DNA of 64,000 nucleotides from Dryas octopetala (Eukaryota > Streptophyta > Magnoliopsida > Rosales > Rosaceae), in the NCBI GenBank assembly GCA_963921425.1, contig OY992833.1:29746698-29810697 (forward strand), written 5' to 3'. A program made the position numbers and the translations under genes. Numbering within the stretch: the first letter of the stretch is position 1; every line of letters begins with the position of its first letter. The notes beneath the pieces were generated by a model. It was not told the origin of the DNA, did no database searches, and saw only the letters and a program-made list of their open reading frames with translations. Shown in pieces: positions 12,421 to 23,219 of this stretch.

Positions 12421-13591
12421 TCATTGTACAGTACATCAGGATGGCTAGTGGATACATAATGTTTTCTATTTTTTTTTTTCTCGGGACACGGTCTCTTTCT
12501 TTGTTGAATTAGGATCACACATCATTTGACATCTTAGTCAAAATTTATAATTTATATTGGGAATCTGGTAATATAATAATGTTTCCAATAACATTATATT
12601 AAGTAGTTATCTTTGTGTATAGAAGACTCCAACATAATTAACTGACCTCAGAGTTCTTATCTGCTTTAGAGCTTCCCTCTCGTAATAATTGCAGCAAATG
12701 GTTTTGTCACATCTAACACATAATTAATATAAGTGGCATGTTATTGGCTTGTGCAGATTTCACTCTGACATTTTGAATCCTCTATCAATCCAGCAGCCTA
12801 TGAAAATTTTGGGGCCATTCTACTATACAGAGGTCCTGGTATTATGAGTATTGGGACTAATCTATGAAATTTTCCTAATCTAGATAAGGTGCAATGGCAC
12901 AGATCTGACATAACAAATGTTGCTTCATTTTATTTCATTATTTCGGGCATTATAGTCTTTTTACATAAATTCCACTAAAAATCATTTTCTTTTTGTTTGA
13001 GTCAAAGAGTCCTACTGTCCTAGAACTAAGAATCTTTTTTTTTTTTTCTTCATCTAATAGAACAAGAATCTCTAACCACCAAAGCAGGAATGGCCGGATG
13101 ATAAAACAAAATTATTGTAAAGTTTTTCGGTATATAGCCAAAAAATTGATTAATTATGCTTAATTTGATGCCGAAAATGTTACAAAGTCAATTGATATGA
13201 AGTCTTTGTGCCAAAAAAAATTGAGTTTCTTAAAAAAATTAAACAGATTCAACTCAACAGCCAAAAGAGAGGGGAGGGACTCAACCCTATAGTCTCCCTT
13301 AAGTAAATAAAAATTTGCCGTCAAAATAATATAAATGAAATAAAGTAATAACATATTTTAAGAAAAAAAGTAATAACATTGAAATAAATTCAAAACTAAC
13401 TCAATAAAATATGCAAAATGCAACCTAATACCCGCAAGATGAACTGGTTCTTTTCTTAAACTTGGGATGATCTGTAATCACATTAATAAAACAAAGCATG
13501 TATTCTTATTTTTTCTTGTGATTATAGACATAACAACATAATTTACTTTAAAAAAAAGGAAAATAGAAATTAAACCACGCTTCAGAGCGCT
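12421..13591. other. Intergenic DNA downstream of the first NIMIN-type gene
   Basis: AT-rich with several poly-T and poly-A runs. No recognised gene or repeat boundary. The last 100 bases or so probably hold the 3' UTR of the gene at 13592-13975. Confidence 0.4.
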
Positions 13592-13975
13592 TTAATCTTT
13601 GGATGTAGGATCCGAGTTGAGATCCAAACCCGAATTCCCCTCCAGGGCTTCCACGCTGTCGACCTCCGTTTTCTCTTCATCATCTTTCTGTTTTATAACA
13701 CCGTTACTGTTATGATCATCACCTTCCTCAAAATCTTGCTCTTCAAAAGAGAGCCTCCATTTCTTTGACGCCGTCAAGTACTTACGGCCTGCAGCTCCGT
13801 TGACGGTTTTCCCGAAGTGCTTGGCTGCCACGTGTATCCTCCTCAGAATGGTAAAGAACTCCTCCACCTCCTCCTCCGTCACCGTCGTCTCCTCTCTGTT
13901 ATCTTCCACCTCCACTTTGGCTCTCTTCCCAATTTCTTCTCTCCCGTCGTCGCGCTTTCGCTTCTCAGCGTCCAT
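13592..13975 (-). CDS. NIMIN: NIMIN-type NPR1-interacting protein, copy A
   Basis: An intronless 127-residue frame. The N-terminus is lysine/arginine-rich, with a KRKRDD start and GKRAKV. The core at about 34-54 (EEEVEEFFTILRRIHVAAKH) is the signature of the NIM1-INTERACTING family, with the FF pair that contacts NPR1 in known members. The C-terminus carries GLDLNSDP, an EAR repression motif of the DLNxxP class. Length and layout fit NIMIN1/2-type proteins, small nuclear proteins that bind NPR1 and tune salicylic acid-induced defence genes. It is a paralogue of the gene at 19685-20053, same strand and 6 kb away. TGACG motifs lie about 210 bp upstream. Which numbered NIMIN it matches cannot be decided here. 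Confidence 0.88.
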   Translation of the reverse strand: MDAEKRKRDDGREEIGKRAKVEVEDNREETTVTEEEVEEFFTILRRIHVAAKHFGKTVNGAAGRKYLTASKKWRLSFEEQDFEEGDDHNSNGVIKQKDDEEKTEVDSVEALEGNSGLDLNSDPTSKD

Positions 13976-14150
13976 AGTCTGAGACGGAGGCGTAATGTTG
14001 CCAACAATATACGAGGTTGCTGGTTGCGTTTGTATATGTTCTTAATTTCTGGCTTAATGTATAGATCGATGATCGATGTTTACATTATTATACAGCGTGT
14101 TCTTGACTTTTGATTAGTCTTTCTTTAATTTTAGATCGCTTGGTGATGAG

Positions 14151-14193
14151 TGATGTCATATAATTGCGGGCCTTTGCGTCATGGAAGTGACGT
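14151..14193 (-). promoter_or_regulatory. TGA-factor (as-1-like) motif cluster upstream of NIMIN copy A
   Basis: TGCGTCA at 14175-14181 and TGACGT at 14188-14193 form an inverted TGACG pair 6 bases apart. A TGATGTCA variant lies at 14151-14158. TGACG is the core bound by TGA bZIP factors, the DNA-binding partners of NPR1, and known NIMIN promoters use such elements. The cluster is 175-220 bp upstream of the start codon. Function is inferred. Confidence 0.5.
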
Positions 14194-14305
14194 TTGAAAC
14201 GTGCAACTACGACTTGGAAACTCACTTCTGTTGAATATTTGTATACCAAATATTTTGTTTGTTTAATTATTTGATTAAAATTTATTTTTATTTACTATTA
14301 TTCAA

Positions 14306-15137
14306 AGTGTAAAATTTCGAATTTCGCATAGATTTTGATGAAAATTTTAATAAATTTTTAATTTCGACAAAAATTAAGTAAAAATAATGAAAATTGTTAT
14401 CAAAATATAAAAATTTTGAATGAAACTTTATTATATGTTTATTTAATATATTATTTACTACATTAATAAGAAATATTGAACAAACCAAATTATATAGTAG
14501 ATTTCATGTGATACAAGATGACTATAATGTGCTAGAAGCAAATACTGTTAAAAAAATAGTTTACTAATTAATAATTACATAAATTTTATTGAACATATAA
14601 GAAAATAACATGTATTGTTATTTTCTAAACCCCTTAACCCTAAAATATTTTATTATTTCCTTTTTTTTTTTATCTTTTTCCCCCAAAAGTCAAAACGGGT
14701 CTCCCACTCCCCCATTCTTTTTTTTTCTTCTCCTCCATCTCTCCATCCCCCCTGTTTCGCTCTCTTTTTTTTATTTTCTTCTTCTCCTTTATGACTTTCT
14801 CTCATTTTTCTTCAGCCCTCAGTTTCTCTCTCTCTCTCTCTCATCTCCATCACCAGCCCACCCTCATCTCTTTCTCCCTCATCTCGCCCCTTGTCGTTGC
14901 CCTCTGCTGAAACGCACCGAAAACCAAACCCCTTCTCTCTTCCTCCCTCCACAGCCTCAACTCCTCCCAAAACCCAGTCCCTCTCTTTCTCCCTTGATCT
15001 TCCAAATCCCATAAACTTCCCAGAAATCCCACCCCAAAAGTCCAAAATTTCGACGCAATTTTAGAAATTTTGTTGGTTACATGTTAAAATTTTCATATTC
15101 CAAAAGAACGAAAATTTCGGCGAAATTTTACTCCCTG
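14306..15137. mobile_element. AAATTTCG-rich non-autonomous element, copy A
   Basis: The ends are made of repeated words such as GAAATTTCGGCGAAATTTT, running outward to GTGTAAAATTT on the left and AAATTTTACTCC on the right. The left arm (14320-14590) aligns closely, by eye, with the reverse complement of about 38700-38990. The right arm aligns with the reverse complement of about 37497-37660. The interior holds a CT-rich stretch (14650-15045) that gives long but meaningless open frames. No target duplication was found and the superfamily is unassigned. Confidence 0.65.
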
Positions 15138-15435
15138 GTATTGTTATTGTTTATGAATAATTGGTACATAAGAAATTAACAGCTCGCATCATAATGCAAT
15201 ATAAAATAATTCTCACACATACAAAAAAAAAATATAGTTCCCACGAGAATATCTTTAATTAAATTATTCTTCTACCAACAGAAATAAGAGCTAATGGGCC
15301 AACTGGCGCCGGTGAAATGAGATTATGGAGCCAAGGTAGTAGCCAATACGGGCCTAGATCGCACACTATGGTCTCATATCACATTGCATGATTGCAACCT
15401 AGAACTGAACTAGGGTTGTAGCTCTACCGTGGTAA
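15138..15435. other. Short intergenic stretch, nothing recognised
   Basis: AT-rich spacer between the element ending near 15137 and the F-box-like fragment. No coding or repeat signal was seen. Confidence 0.4.
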
Positions 15436-15870
15436 CAAGGTGGACTCTTCAAAGTTGCTTTCTTTTTCAATGGAAATTCGGAATCTAGAGAAATTCTTGA
15501 TGAATGGATTCGTTTGCAACTTATTTAGCTGCCTTTCAACAGAAGACATGTATGATTTCCCTTACTGGTTGCTTTGAGATGAATTGAAGGCAGCATCAAC
15601 TCTAAAGCATTTGTCATTGCGTATGTGTGTTCTAAGATCTCCTCCTCCTGGTATTGACAGATTCAATCAGCTAATAACTCTTTGTCTAAATACGTAAAGT
15701 TATTCTCGATCAAATGTTTATGGCACTTTTGTTCTCTCTCTGATGCACTAACCCAATTTGCATCGTCTCCTGTAGAGCAAGCTGGATGGATGTTGACCTC
15801 GTATGGGATCTAAATTTTCTAAGACTACACCTCTTTTGGAAGAACTTGAAATAGACATGTGAACCAAAGT
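15436..15870 (+). pseudogene. Fragment of an F-box/FBD/LRR-type gene
   Basis: Three interrupted pieces, spread over different frames and broken by stops, read as KVDSSKLLSFSMEI with LDEWIRLQ, then EDMYDFPYWLL, then STLKHLSLRMCVLRSPPPGI with FNQLITLCLN. This order and wording match the leucine-rich part of plant F-box/FBD proteins, substrate receptors of SCF ubiquitin ligases. There is no F-box, no start and no continuous frame, so it is a dead remnant. A further LRR-like scrap at 17882-18085 could belong to the same ancestor. Confidence 0.6.
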
Positions 15871-16265
15871 TCTCTGAGATTTAACGAGAGATAAAAAATC
15901 TTTCCGAATTCACACATGATGATTTGAAAAAACTTAAGACTCAAAAATTTTAAAATAATTTGTATTGAGATAGAGTTTGTCGTTTATATTTTAAAAAATA
16001 CAAAAAAGTTCAAGACAATAGTGATCAACTGTTATTATAGTCGAAAATGTTCCTGCCACGTGTAAAGTTAGGATTTGATCTATATTATTGATTCTTTCTG
16101 GACAAGTAAGGCAAGGTTCTGCTGAGGGCTTTTATTTGCTCGCTGAGGTCAAGTGGGCCTTTCATTAAATGGGCTTGGACCTGGGCCACTGAAATGAATT
16201 TAACCAATTAGGCTATTATGCTTTGCAGTTGGGCTCAATATTAATAACATGTGACATATTTAAAA

Positions 16266-16914
16266 GACATAAATTCAATTTAGACACATAACTATATATG
16301 TTATTTCAACGGAGTCCACAAAATTTAAAATATTTCAAATATACACCCAATCTACTATCTAAATTGAAAAATGGACTTTCGTCCATTGATTCGTTGAGAT
16401 ATCAGTTAAATGTTAGCTTGGCTTTTGCTGACCGAGATTACTTGTCGACGTGGCGCCATCTCAGCAAACCTTTCCCGCCAAATGAGCGACACGGTGACAC
16501 ATGTCCACCTAACCCTTGACATGACCCCACAAACTCATCATCTCTCTCTTGGTCGTCGAATACAGGTGAGAGATTTATATTCAAATTTGAGGAAAAATGT
16601 GATGTTTTTGGGAGACTAAATAGTTAGAAAAGCGTTCGACGAGCGAGAAAGAGGTGATGAGTGTGTGGGCCCGTGTCAAGTGGACACGTGTCGCTCATTT
16701 GGTGGGAAATGTATGCTGAGTTGGAGCCATGTCGCCAATTAATCACCATCAACAAAAGCCAAGCTGACATTTAACTGATCTCTCAACAAATCGATGGACA
16801 GAAGTTCATTTTTCAATTTAGATAATAAATCGGGTGTATATTTGAAATATTTTAAAGTTCGTGGACCCCGTTGAAATGACATATATAGTTATGTGTCAAA
16901 ATTGAATTTATGCC
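16266..16914. mobile_element. Mutator-like MITE, family 1, copy 1 (649 bp)
   Basis: Long terminal inverted repeats run inward from GACATAAATTCAATTTAGAC on the left and from the complement of a right end reading GGCATAAATTCAATTTTGAC. The arms remain complementary for well over 200 bases. The element is flanked by an exact 9-bp direct repeat, TATTTAAAA, at 16257-16265 and 16915-16923, typical of Mutator-like insertions. No transposase is present. A second copy lies at 18978-19429. Confidence 0.88.
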
Positions 16915-16923
16915 TATTTAAAA

Positions 16924-18519
16924 TATGGTACAAACACCCGTGTGGAAAAATCCACAAATATGGAGAGTGGAAAGACATCATCAACCTAAATGGTTCAAAT
17001 TTATATTGGAAAGAAAAATGTAGGGCTTTTGTCCAAAAAAACTATACAAAGTAACGACTAATGCTCGAGTTTATCCTAATAACCATTTAATATTTGTAAG
17101 TAAATGATTTTTGATTTAACTAATTTTTCAGTTTAATGCAGACCTAGAAAAGACGGTTCAGATCGTTGAAATCATATATAGAGTGAGTCATATTTAAATA
17201 TTATGTCAAAACTTATATAAAAAATAAAATGTCATAGATCCTTCTTCTAATTTTATAATGGAATTCAAGAAAGGCCAATTTCATTAGGCCTATTCTTTTA
17301 ATGAAGCTATAAATTGTAAATGCAACAATAGAATTAGGCCAATTGCTTTGTCTTTCATTTGTTTATTGCTTTGCTGGTCTCTTAATTGAAAAAATTATTA
17401 GGTATAACCGATATACTGTTATGTGGTGTAACATATTCAATGTGTAAAAGTATTGTCGGACGACATATTTATATTTGTAGGATATACTTTTAATAATATC
17501 CACTCATATTACAATATATAGATTAGTCATACTACATAATAATATATCGATTATACAAAATAATTTCTCAATTAATTGGTAACCTTTTGGCTTTGTGTAA
17601 TATCACTGTCTTTCACGTTTTAATTTCTCACTATTTAGCTGATTATTAAAAGGTTGTTGGATAAATTTGATCAACCAAAAACAATATTATTTACTTTTAA
17701 TTTTTTATAGAATAAATCCACAGCAGAAAAGAAAACCAAATACGCTGACTTTTAATTAATTTGCAATATAAAACTCCACCAAAAAAAATAAGTGATATAA
17801 TCATATAAGATGTAAATTAAGCAAAATATTGCTAAATTTTGAACTAAGAAGTGAAATTAACCCAAAATTAAAATTTCACTATTTCAAGACTATGTCCTTG
17901 GTCACGTGGCCCACCTACACAGACTTGAACTGAAAGGGTGCCACGGGCCCTATGTTACTGATCTGGTGGTTGAACAGTTATGTTCTTGTCTTCTATTTGA
18001 AATTGAAATAAAGCTTAGCCAGCTCGAACATTTGAGAGTCTTCTATCACATGGAAAATGACACATTCCTAAATTGCTTAATGATGTAAGGGCAAATTACA
18101 AAATAATTACAATCAAACAAAGAAAGGAAAAAACATATTAAATTACTAAATGAAGAATAAAGGGCAAATTATGGAAGTGATTTTACACTAAAATTTTGTG
18201 AAGAGAAGAGGAGTTCTTATGAATACAAAATGAAAAAAATGCCAATTATATGATACTTTCAAACTTAAAATCATTTATGAAAATTAGTGATATAAGAGTT
18301 TAAGACAAGACATAAGATTAAAAGTAAATTATTCTAAAGTCTATTTTACAGCTCTTAATGATAAATAAATTCACTTAAAAAATTGGAACGATGAATAGAT
18401 CCACTTTATATAAATAAATTCCACGTTATATCATGTTCCGTGTTTTTAGCGTTGAGCACTTGGTAGGTATTTTTTAGGACAAATTGCCACTGTCAATCTG
18501 TCACATAGTGGCAATCATT
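16924..18519. other. Intergenic DNA with an LRR-like scrap
   Basis: AT-rich. The only protein-like signal is at 17882-18085, reading AHLHRLELKGCHGPYVTDLV and later LSQLEHLRVFYHM. This could be leucine-rich repeat debris related to the fragment at 15436-15870. It has no start context and no partner exons, so I do not call it a gene. Confidence 0.35.
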
Positions 18520-18745
18520 TCCACTGTTTGACAGTGACAATTTATAGGGTGTGTTTGCAATTAAAATAACTACTGTGCGATTGCTATTGCTTGACAGTGG
18601 CAATTTATAGAGTTTTTTTATAATTAAAATAATTACTGTGCAATTACTACTGTCTGACAATGACAATTTATATGGTGTTTTTACTATTTAAAAAGTTACT
18701 GTCACACAGTAATAAGTGTCATTATCTCACAGTGACAATTTTGGA
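18520..18745. repeat. Tandem array, unit about 66 bp, about 3.5 copies
   Basis: Each unit begins with a variant of TTGACAGTGACAATTTATAG, continues through a T-rich part to AATTAAAATAA and ends with ACTGTGCAATTACTACTG. The units are diverged and carry internal inverted words (CACTGT with ACAGTG). Similar words occur at 4720-4965. Confidence 0.65.
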
Positions 18746-18977
18746 ATGCACCGTGACAACTTGTCAAGCTCTCGGTAACCCCATCGAGAGCTCGGAAGTC
18801 ACCGAAAGCTCTATGGACTTATCAAGTGCTCAGCTCATTAAAAAGTGGACTAACCAATTATTATATTTTTTTGCACGTGAACTGACCAATCATGATAATT
18901 TTTATTTTGGACTTCAAAAAAAAAAAAACCTTAAGAATAAAGTGAAATAATTTAATAAATCAACTATAAAAATAAAA

Positions 18978-19429
18978 GGCATAAATTCAATTTAGATACA
19001 TAACTATATATGCTATTTCAACGGGGTCCACGAACTTTCAAATATTTCAAATATACACATGATTTATTATGTAAATTGAAAAATGAAATTCCGTCCATCA
19101 ATTTATTGAGAGATCAGTTAAATGTCAGCTTGACTTTTGCTAACGGGGATTAATTGGCGACGTGGCACCAACTCAGTATACATTTCCAAGAAATGTGGGC
19201 CTGTGTCGCTCATTTGGCGAGAAATATTTGCTGAGATAGCGCCACATCGCCAAATAATCCTGGTCAGCAATAGTCAAGCTGTCATTTAACTGATCTCTCA
19301 ACGAATCAATGGACAGAAATTTATTTTTCAATTTAGATAATAGATCTGGTGTATATTTGAAATATTTTAAAGTTCATGGACTCCGTTAAAATAATTTATA
19401 TAATTATGTGTCTAAATTGAATTTATACC
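18978..19429. mobile_element. Mutator-like MITE, family 1, copy 2 (452 bp)
   Basis: The ends GGCATAAATTCAATTTAGAT and, complemented from the right, GGTATAAATTCAATTTAGAC match copy 1 at 16266-16914. It is flanked by an exact 9-bp duplication, AAAATAAAA, at 18969-18977 and 19430-19438. The middle is shorter than in copy 1. It lies about 250 bp beyond the stop codon of the NIMIN-type gene at 19685-20053. Confidence 0.87.
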
Positions 19430-19444
19430 AAAATAAAAGCATTC

Positions 19445-19532
19445 TGGGTGGCTAGTTGGCCGAGTACAAAAAGCTTCCGCCTCCACACCGGTTTTGAACC
19501 CTCCCCCTCCCCTGTACTAAAAAAATAATAAT
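19445..19532 (+). mobile_element. Very short tRNA-derived SINE
   Basis: Contains an A box (TGGCTAGTTGG, fitting TRGCNNAGYNGG) near the start and a B-box-like GGTTTTGAACC about 40 bases on. It ends in an A-rich TAA-repeat tail. It is flanked by an exact 13-bp direct repeat, AATAAAAGCATTC, at 19432-19444 and 19533-19545. At about 88 bp it is little more than a polymerase III promoter plus tail. The left target duplication overlaps the right target duplication of the MITE at 18978-19429. Confidence 0.72.
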
Positions 19533-19684
19533 AATAAAAGCATTCCAACGCATCAAATAAGAATCAAATTAATAAGCATTAGTTTAACAAATTACAACGC
19601 AAACTGCAATTATGCATAACAAGTTAATGACCATCAATAAATACGTGTCCAAGATTAATCAAAAAGCCCAGAAAAAAAACCCAT

Positions 19685-20053
19685 TTAACTGGGATCACTT
19701 TCAGGGTCTGGGTCCGGATCCGCGTTCAAATCCAAGCCCACATTCTCCTCCACGCCCTCCTCCCTCTTGGATCCCCCTTTAACGCCGTTCCCCTCCTCGT
19801 TACTCTCAAGCATTGCCCTCAGTTTGGAACCTCCGTCCGTCAATTTACAGCCATCGCCGTCCGCGTTCTTGAAGTAGGTGACTGCCACATGTATGCGCCT
19901 GAGGATGGCGAAGAACTCCTCGACCTCGTCATCTTTCACGGCCGTTTCGTCGCCCTTATCATCCCGCGCCTTCTTTTGCTTCTGCCTCCCCGAGAAGGCG
20001 TCGTCGCCTGCCTGCTTTCTCTTCGCTGCCTCCGTTTCTTTTCCGTTGAACAT
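19685..20053 (-). CDS. NIMIN: NIMIN-type NPR1-interacting protein, copy B
   Basis: An intronless frame of 122 residues. The start is well fixed because an in-frame TGA lies two codons upstream of the ATG. A basic N-terminal part (KRKQ, RQKQKKAR) precedes the family core at about 41-61, DDEVEEFFAILRRIHVAVTY. Near the end is GLDLNADPDPDP, a DLNxxP EAR repression motif. The core is closely similar to copy A at 13592-13975, while the rest has diverged, so the pair is not very young. The predicted role is an NPR1-binding modulator of salicylic acid-responsive transcription. Three TGACG motifs lie upstream, and a SINE and a MITE lie just downstream. Confidence 0.9.
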   Translation of the reverse strand: MFNGKETEAAKRKQAGDDAFSGRQKQKKARDDKGDETAVKDDEVEEFFAILRRIHVAVTYFKNADGDGCKLTDGGSKLRAMLESNEEGNGVKGGSKREEGVEENVGLDLNADPDPDPESDPS

Positions 20054-20271
20054 CTGTCACCGTTGGGGGAGTTTCGTTTCTGTGCTGCCAAAGGTAATTT
20101 TAAGCCTCAGCCAATAGTCTAATACTAAAAATAATTATTCGCCGTTTGCTTTTAGAATCGACGAGGCATATATTCGCCGTTTGGAAGATTCATTTATTTT
20201 AAAAAGAAATTGGGAGATGTTTCACAGACAGGGCTGTGAAAGTTTTGAGTGGCAAATGTCCAATGAATTGG

Positions 20272-20390
20272 TGACGCGCTGGAAATATATCCACGTGTTT
20301 CTGGTTGGCTCTGTGACATTACCATACCTGCTAAAGATTTTTTTTGTGGCTTGAAGGAGTATGACGTCATCACATGCGACTATATGACGC
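20272..20390 (-). promoter_or_regulatory. TGACG motif cluster upstream of NIMIN copy B
   Basis: TGACGC at 20272-20277, a palindromic TGACGTCA at 20362-20369 and TGACGC at 20385-20390 lie 220-340 bp upstream of the start codon. TGACGTCA is a strong bZIP site, and together these resemble the as-1-type elements bound by TGA factors in salicylic acid-responsive promoters. Function is inferred from motif and family. Confidence 0.5.
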
Positions 20391-21595
20391 AAGACAAAAA
20401 AGGATGCCCTCGCTGGGATGACATGTGACATCTGAGTACGTTGATGCATTATGGTTAAAAGCTGACATGTCCAATCTCCAACCTACCTTTGAATAAGGTA
20501 GATTTTTTTTTTTTTCTAACTTTTCATAAATAAATTTATTTTGATTTTGAGTTGGAGACTTGGAGTCGGAGTTTTTACTTTTGCTAATATAATGGTAGTA
20601 TGATATTTATCATCGTGAGATATTCTGACGAGTCTCAAGCACCCCACGAGCATCCAGTGACACTCTCTATACGACTATACCCCTCACTCTTGAGTATTGA
20701 CCTCTTTATATTAAACCCCTAATGAGTCCAAATGGTCTTTTAGAGCCTCTCACCCTCACTTAATTAGTGCTTACTGCTTAGTGGTAGTTAACAAGCAATG
20801 TGTTTTACCACCCCATTTACCTTGTCTATGTCTTTCTTCTCTTCACCTAACTTTGATCTTATGTATCTTCAGTTTAAACTCAGCTCATACCAACCCTCTA
20901 TTACAGGCAAAGGCTATCGTTTGATCTCCATTGAAGAGACCCCTGTTGGTGGGGATTCTGGGCCATCTCTAACTCTAGCACAAGGCCAAACTCTACGGTC
21001 CTGATATCCCCCTCTTGCAGCTCTTTGTCAAGTACGTATTCTGTATTACACAAACCACACTGTGAGTGATTGCATGTGGTGCATTCCTTTTTTTTATATG
21101 GGAGAAATCGAATTATACACTTGCTCTAATTTCAAACCATTTTTTTTATCTTTCCTCACTAGTTGAGCTAGTTGTGTAATACTATTGAATAATTAATTAT
21201 TCTATATGACATTTTTACATTCCGTTTTATAATATTGTTGTTTTTGTATGAAATGACATAATGTGCTACATAAATTAGAAAAAAAAAAAATTTTGAGTAT
21301 GAAATTGGAATAAAGTAGTGCTAGTAGTATCGGTATAAAATTGGTGCGTGTGCATGGTCCAAAATACTTTATAAGTTGTTATAAGCATTTGACTTTTGCG
21401 ATTTTTCAGGCATGAGCGTTTGAGGGTCCACATATCGGATGCTGAGAAGCAGAGGTGGGAGGCTCAGAGTCAGAGTACTCTGGCTTGTACTCTGACTCTG
21501 AGCTTATCTTCAGCTACACCACAGACCCATGTGGGTTTGCCCTGAAGAGAAAGTCTGATGGGTGAGTGCTTTTCATCTCAAGCTCTGATCCTTCA

Positions 21596-23219
21596 GGCCT
21601 TGTTTGTTTCACCTTCTTAACAGGGACTGGCTTAGTTAAGACTTTAAGCCCATGTTTGGTGAGCTTAGGATTAAAAAACACGGGGCTTAGTGAATCCTCT
21701 CCAACTTAAATGAGCTTCTTAGTTGGGCTTAGTGAAACCCGTGAAAATGTGGAGGTTTAGCTAAAAACCTCCTTAGCTGGGTCTACCTAAGACAAAACTT
21801 TCATCTTCTACAGCAATCCAACCCATTTCTTCTACCTGCAGCAACAACGCCAGTCAACGCAGTGCAGCAACAACGCCAGTCACACACACACTCTTTCTCT
21901 CTGCTCAATGCCATGGCGCTTGCCACCGTCGTCGACCACCAAAACAACCACCACCTCCACCTTGAGTCCCTCCCTCTCATCGACCTCCGCCTCCTCTCCC
22001 AATCCAAGCTCTACTCCCTCTCCCTCACCTCGTATTCCTCCTCATTTCAACGAATCCGCCGGCAGCCGCAAGCAGACCTACTCCCGCCTCCGCCTCGCCC
22101 CTCGCAACTCCCAATTCGCTTCAAATTCCAAATCTACCCTCCCCCGCCAAACCCCCCTTCATTCCCAACCCCCTCTCGACCGAGAGAGCCTCCACATCAT
22201 CGCCCTCCTGAAGCAACTCTTCCCCTCCGATGCCCACAGCGAAAACGACCTCGTTTCCGTCCCCGTCCGCCTCGATCAATACGACGCCGCTGCGCCGGAG
22301 CCTTCAGCTTCTTCTATTTTTAACTAAGCCAGTCCCTGTTTCTTCTAATATCCAAGTGATTGACTTGGATACTCTTATTCAAATTCTCTCAACCTCTCTC
22401 TCTTTTTTTTGTGTTTAATTTCTCTGTGTTTTTTCCTTGATGGCTTGATGGCTTTTCTGTGTTTTTTCCTTTTTTTTTTTCTTTAATTTCTCTCTCACCA
22501 GATTGCCTTGATCTATTGGGTTCTTTGGGGATTGATATATAGAATGGATGACTTGAGATTTTTCTGGGTTCGTTTCCTTTCTTTTTTTTTTTTTTTTTTC
22601 ATGTTTTTATTTTCTTTAATTTCTTGATTTTTATTTCCAATTTTTTTTGGTGGGTTTTGTTCTTCTCTCTTTTTTATTTTTCCCTTTTTATCATTATTAA
22701 ATTGTTAAAACAAAAATCAGACTTGCACCCGAGGAGTTGGGCTTCTTTGGGAATCACTAAATCAGTGTAGAGAGAATTGGTTGGATCCCAAATTTGTTTA
22801 ATTTCATGCATTTTTTACAATGTCATAAAAACAATATTGGAATTGTTCAAAAAATTCAACAGTAAATAAGAAAGTTATAGCATTTTAATAGTGGTCACCC
22901 CAATTTATTGCATTGAAACTATTTTAAGAGATTTTATAATTTAATTATTTAGGTCTTCCAACTAAATTGAAATTTTTTTATAATTAATATGTTTAATTAT
23001 TTTAAAAATTAAATATGGGGATTTATGATTTTGTTTCAAAAATTAATTTTCCAACTTGTTAGTCCTGCACTGCACCAAACATAGGACATGACTATTTTCA
23101 TTATCCAGGTTATTAGTCCTACACTACACCAAACATAAAGGCAGTTCTTAGCTAGCTTAGTCTATGCCAGTCCCGATAGCTAGTCCATGCCAAGACAGTC
23201 CTGTGAAACAAACGAGGCC
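21596..23219. mobile_element. PIF/Harbinger-like non-autonomous element (1624 bp) carrying a gene fragment
   Basis: The left end GGCCTTGTTTGTTTCAC and the complement of the right end, GGCCTCGTTTGTTTCAC, form a 17-bp terminal inverted repeat with one mismatch. The flanking trinucleotide TCA is duplicated (21593-21595 and 23220-23222), as expected for PIF/Harbinger elements. It lies inside exon 2 of the alpha-xylosidase pseudogene. No transposase was recognised. The GC-rich interior at 21913-22325 looks like a captured exon, listed separately. Confidence 0.82.
21913..22325 (+). pseudogene. Captured exon fragment, MBD8-like (methyl-CpG-binding domain protein) N-terminus
   Basis: From the ATG at 21913 one frame reads MALATVVDHQN, then LHLESLPLIDLRLLSQSKLY. 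After a frame change, the neighbouring frame reads FNESAGSRKQTYSRLRLAPR and later ESLHIIALLKQLFPSD. From memory this wording matches the N-terminal region of plant MBD8-like proteins, upstream of their methyl-CpG-binding domain. The stretch is much more GC-rich than its surroundings and lies wholly inside the Harbinger-like element. A piece of a host gene therefore seems to have been picked up and then decayed. The family assignment is from recollection. Confidence 0.55.

Noticed and set aside
14610..15045. 134-residue plus-strand and 77-residue minus-strand frames
   Set aside because: They lie in a CT-rich low-complexity interior of a transposable element. The Ser/Pro/Leu/Phe-rich translation is a product of composition.
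17906..18088. Leucine-rich 60-residue frame
   Set aside because: Could be LRR debris of an F-box or resistance gene, but it is too short and isolated to call as a gene.
21095..21180. Possible SINE on the minus strand in intron 1 of the pseudogene, and a similar trace at 57080-57150
   Set aside because: A-box-like words are present, but the B boxes are weak and no target duplications were found.
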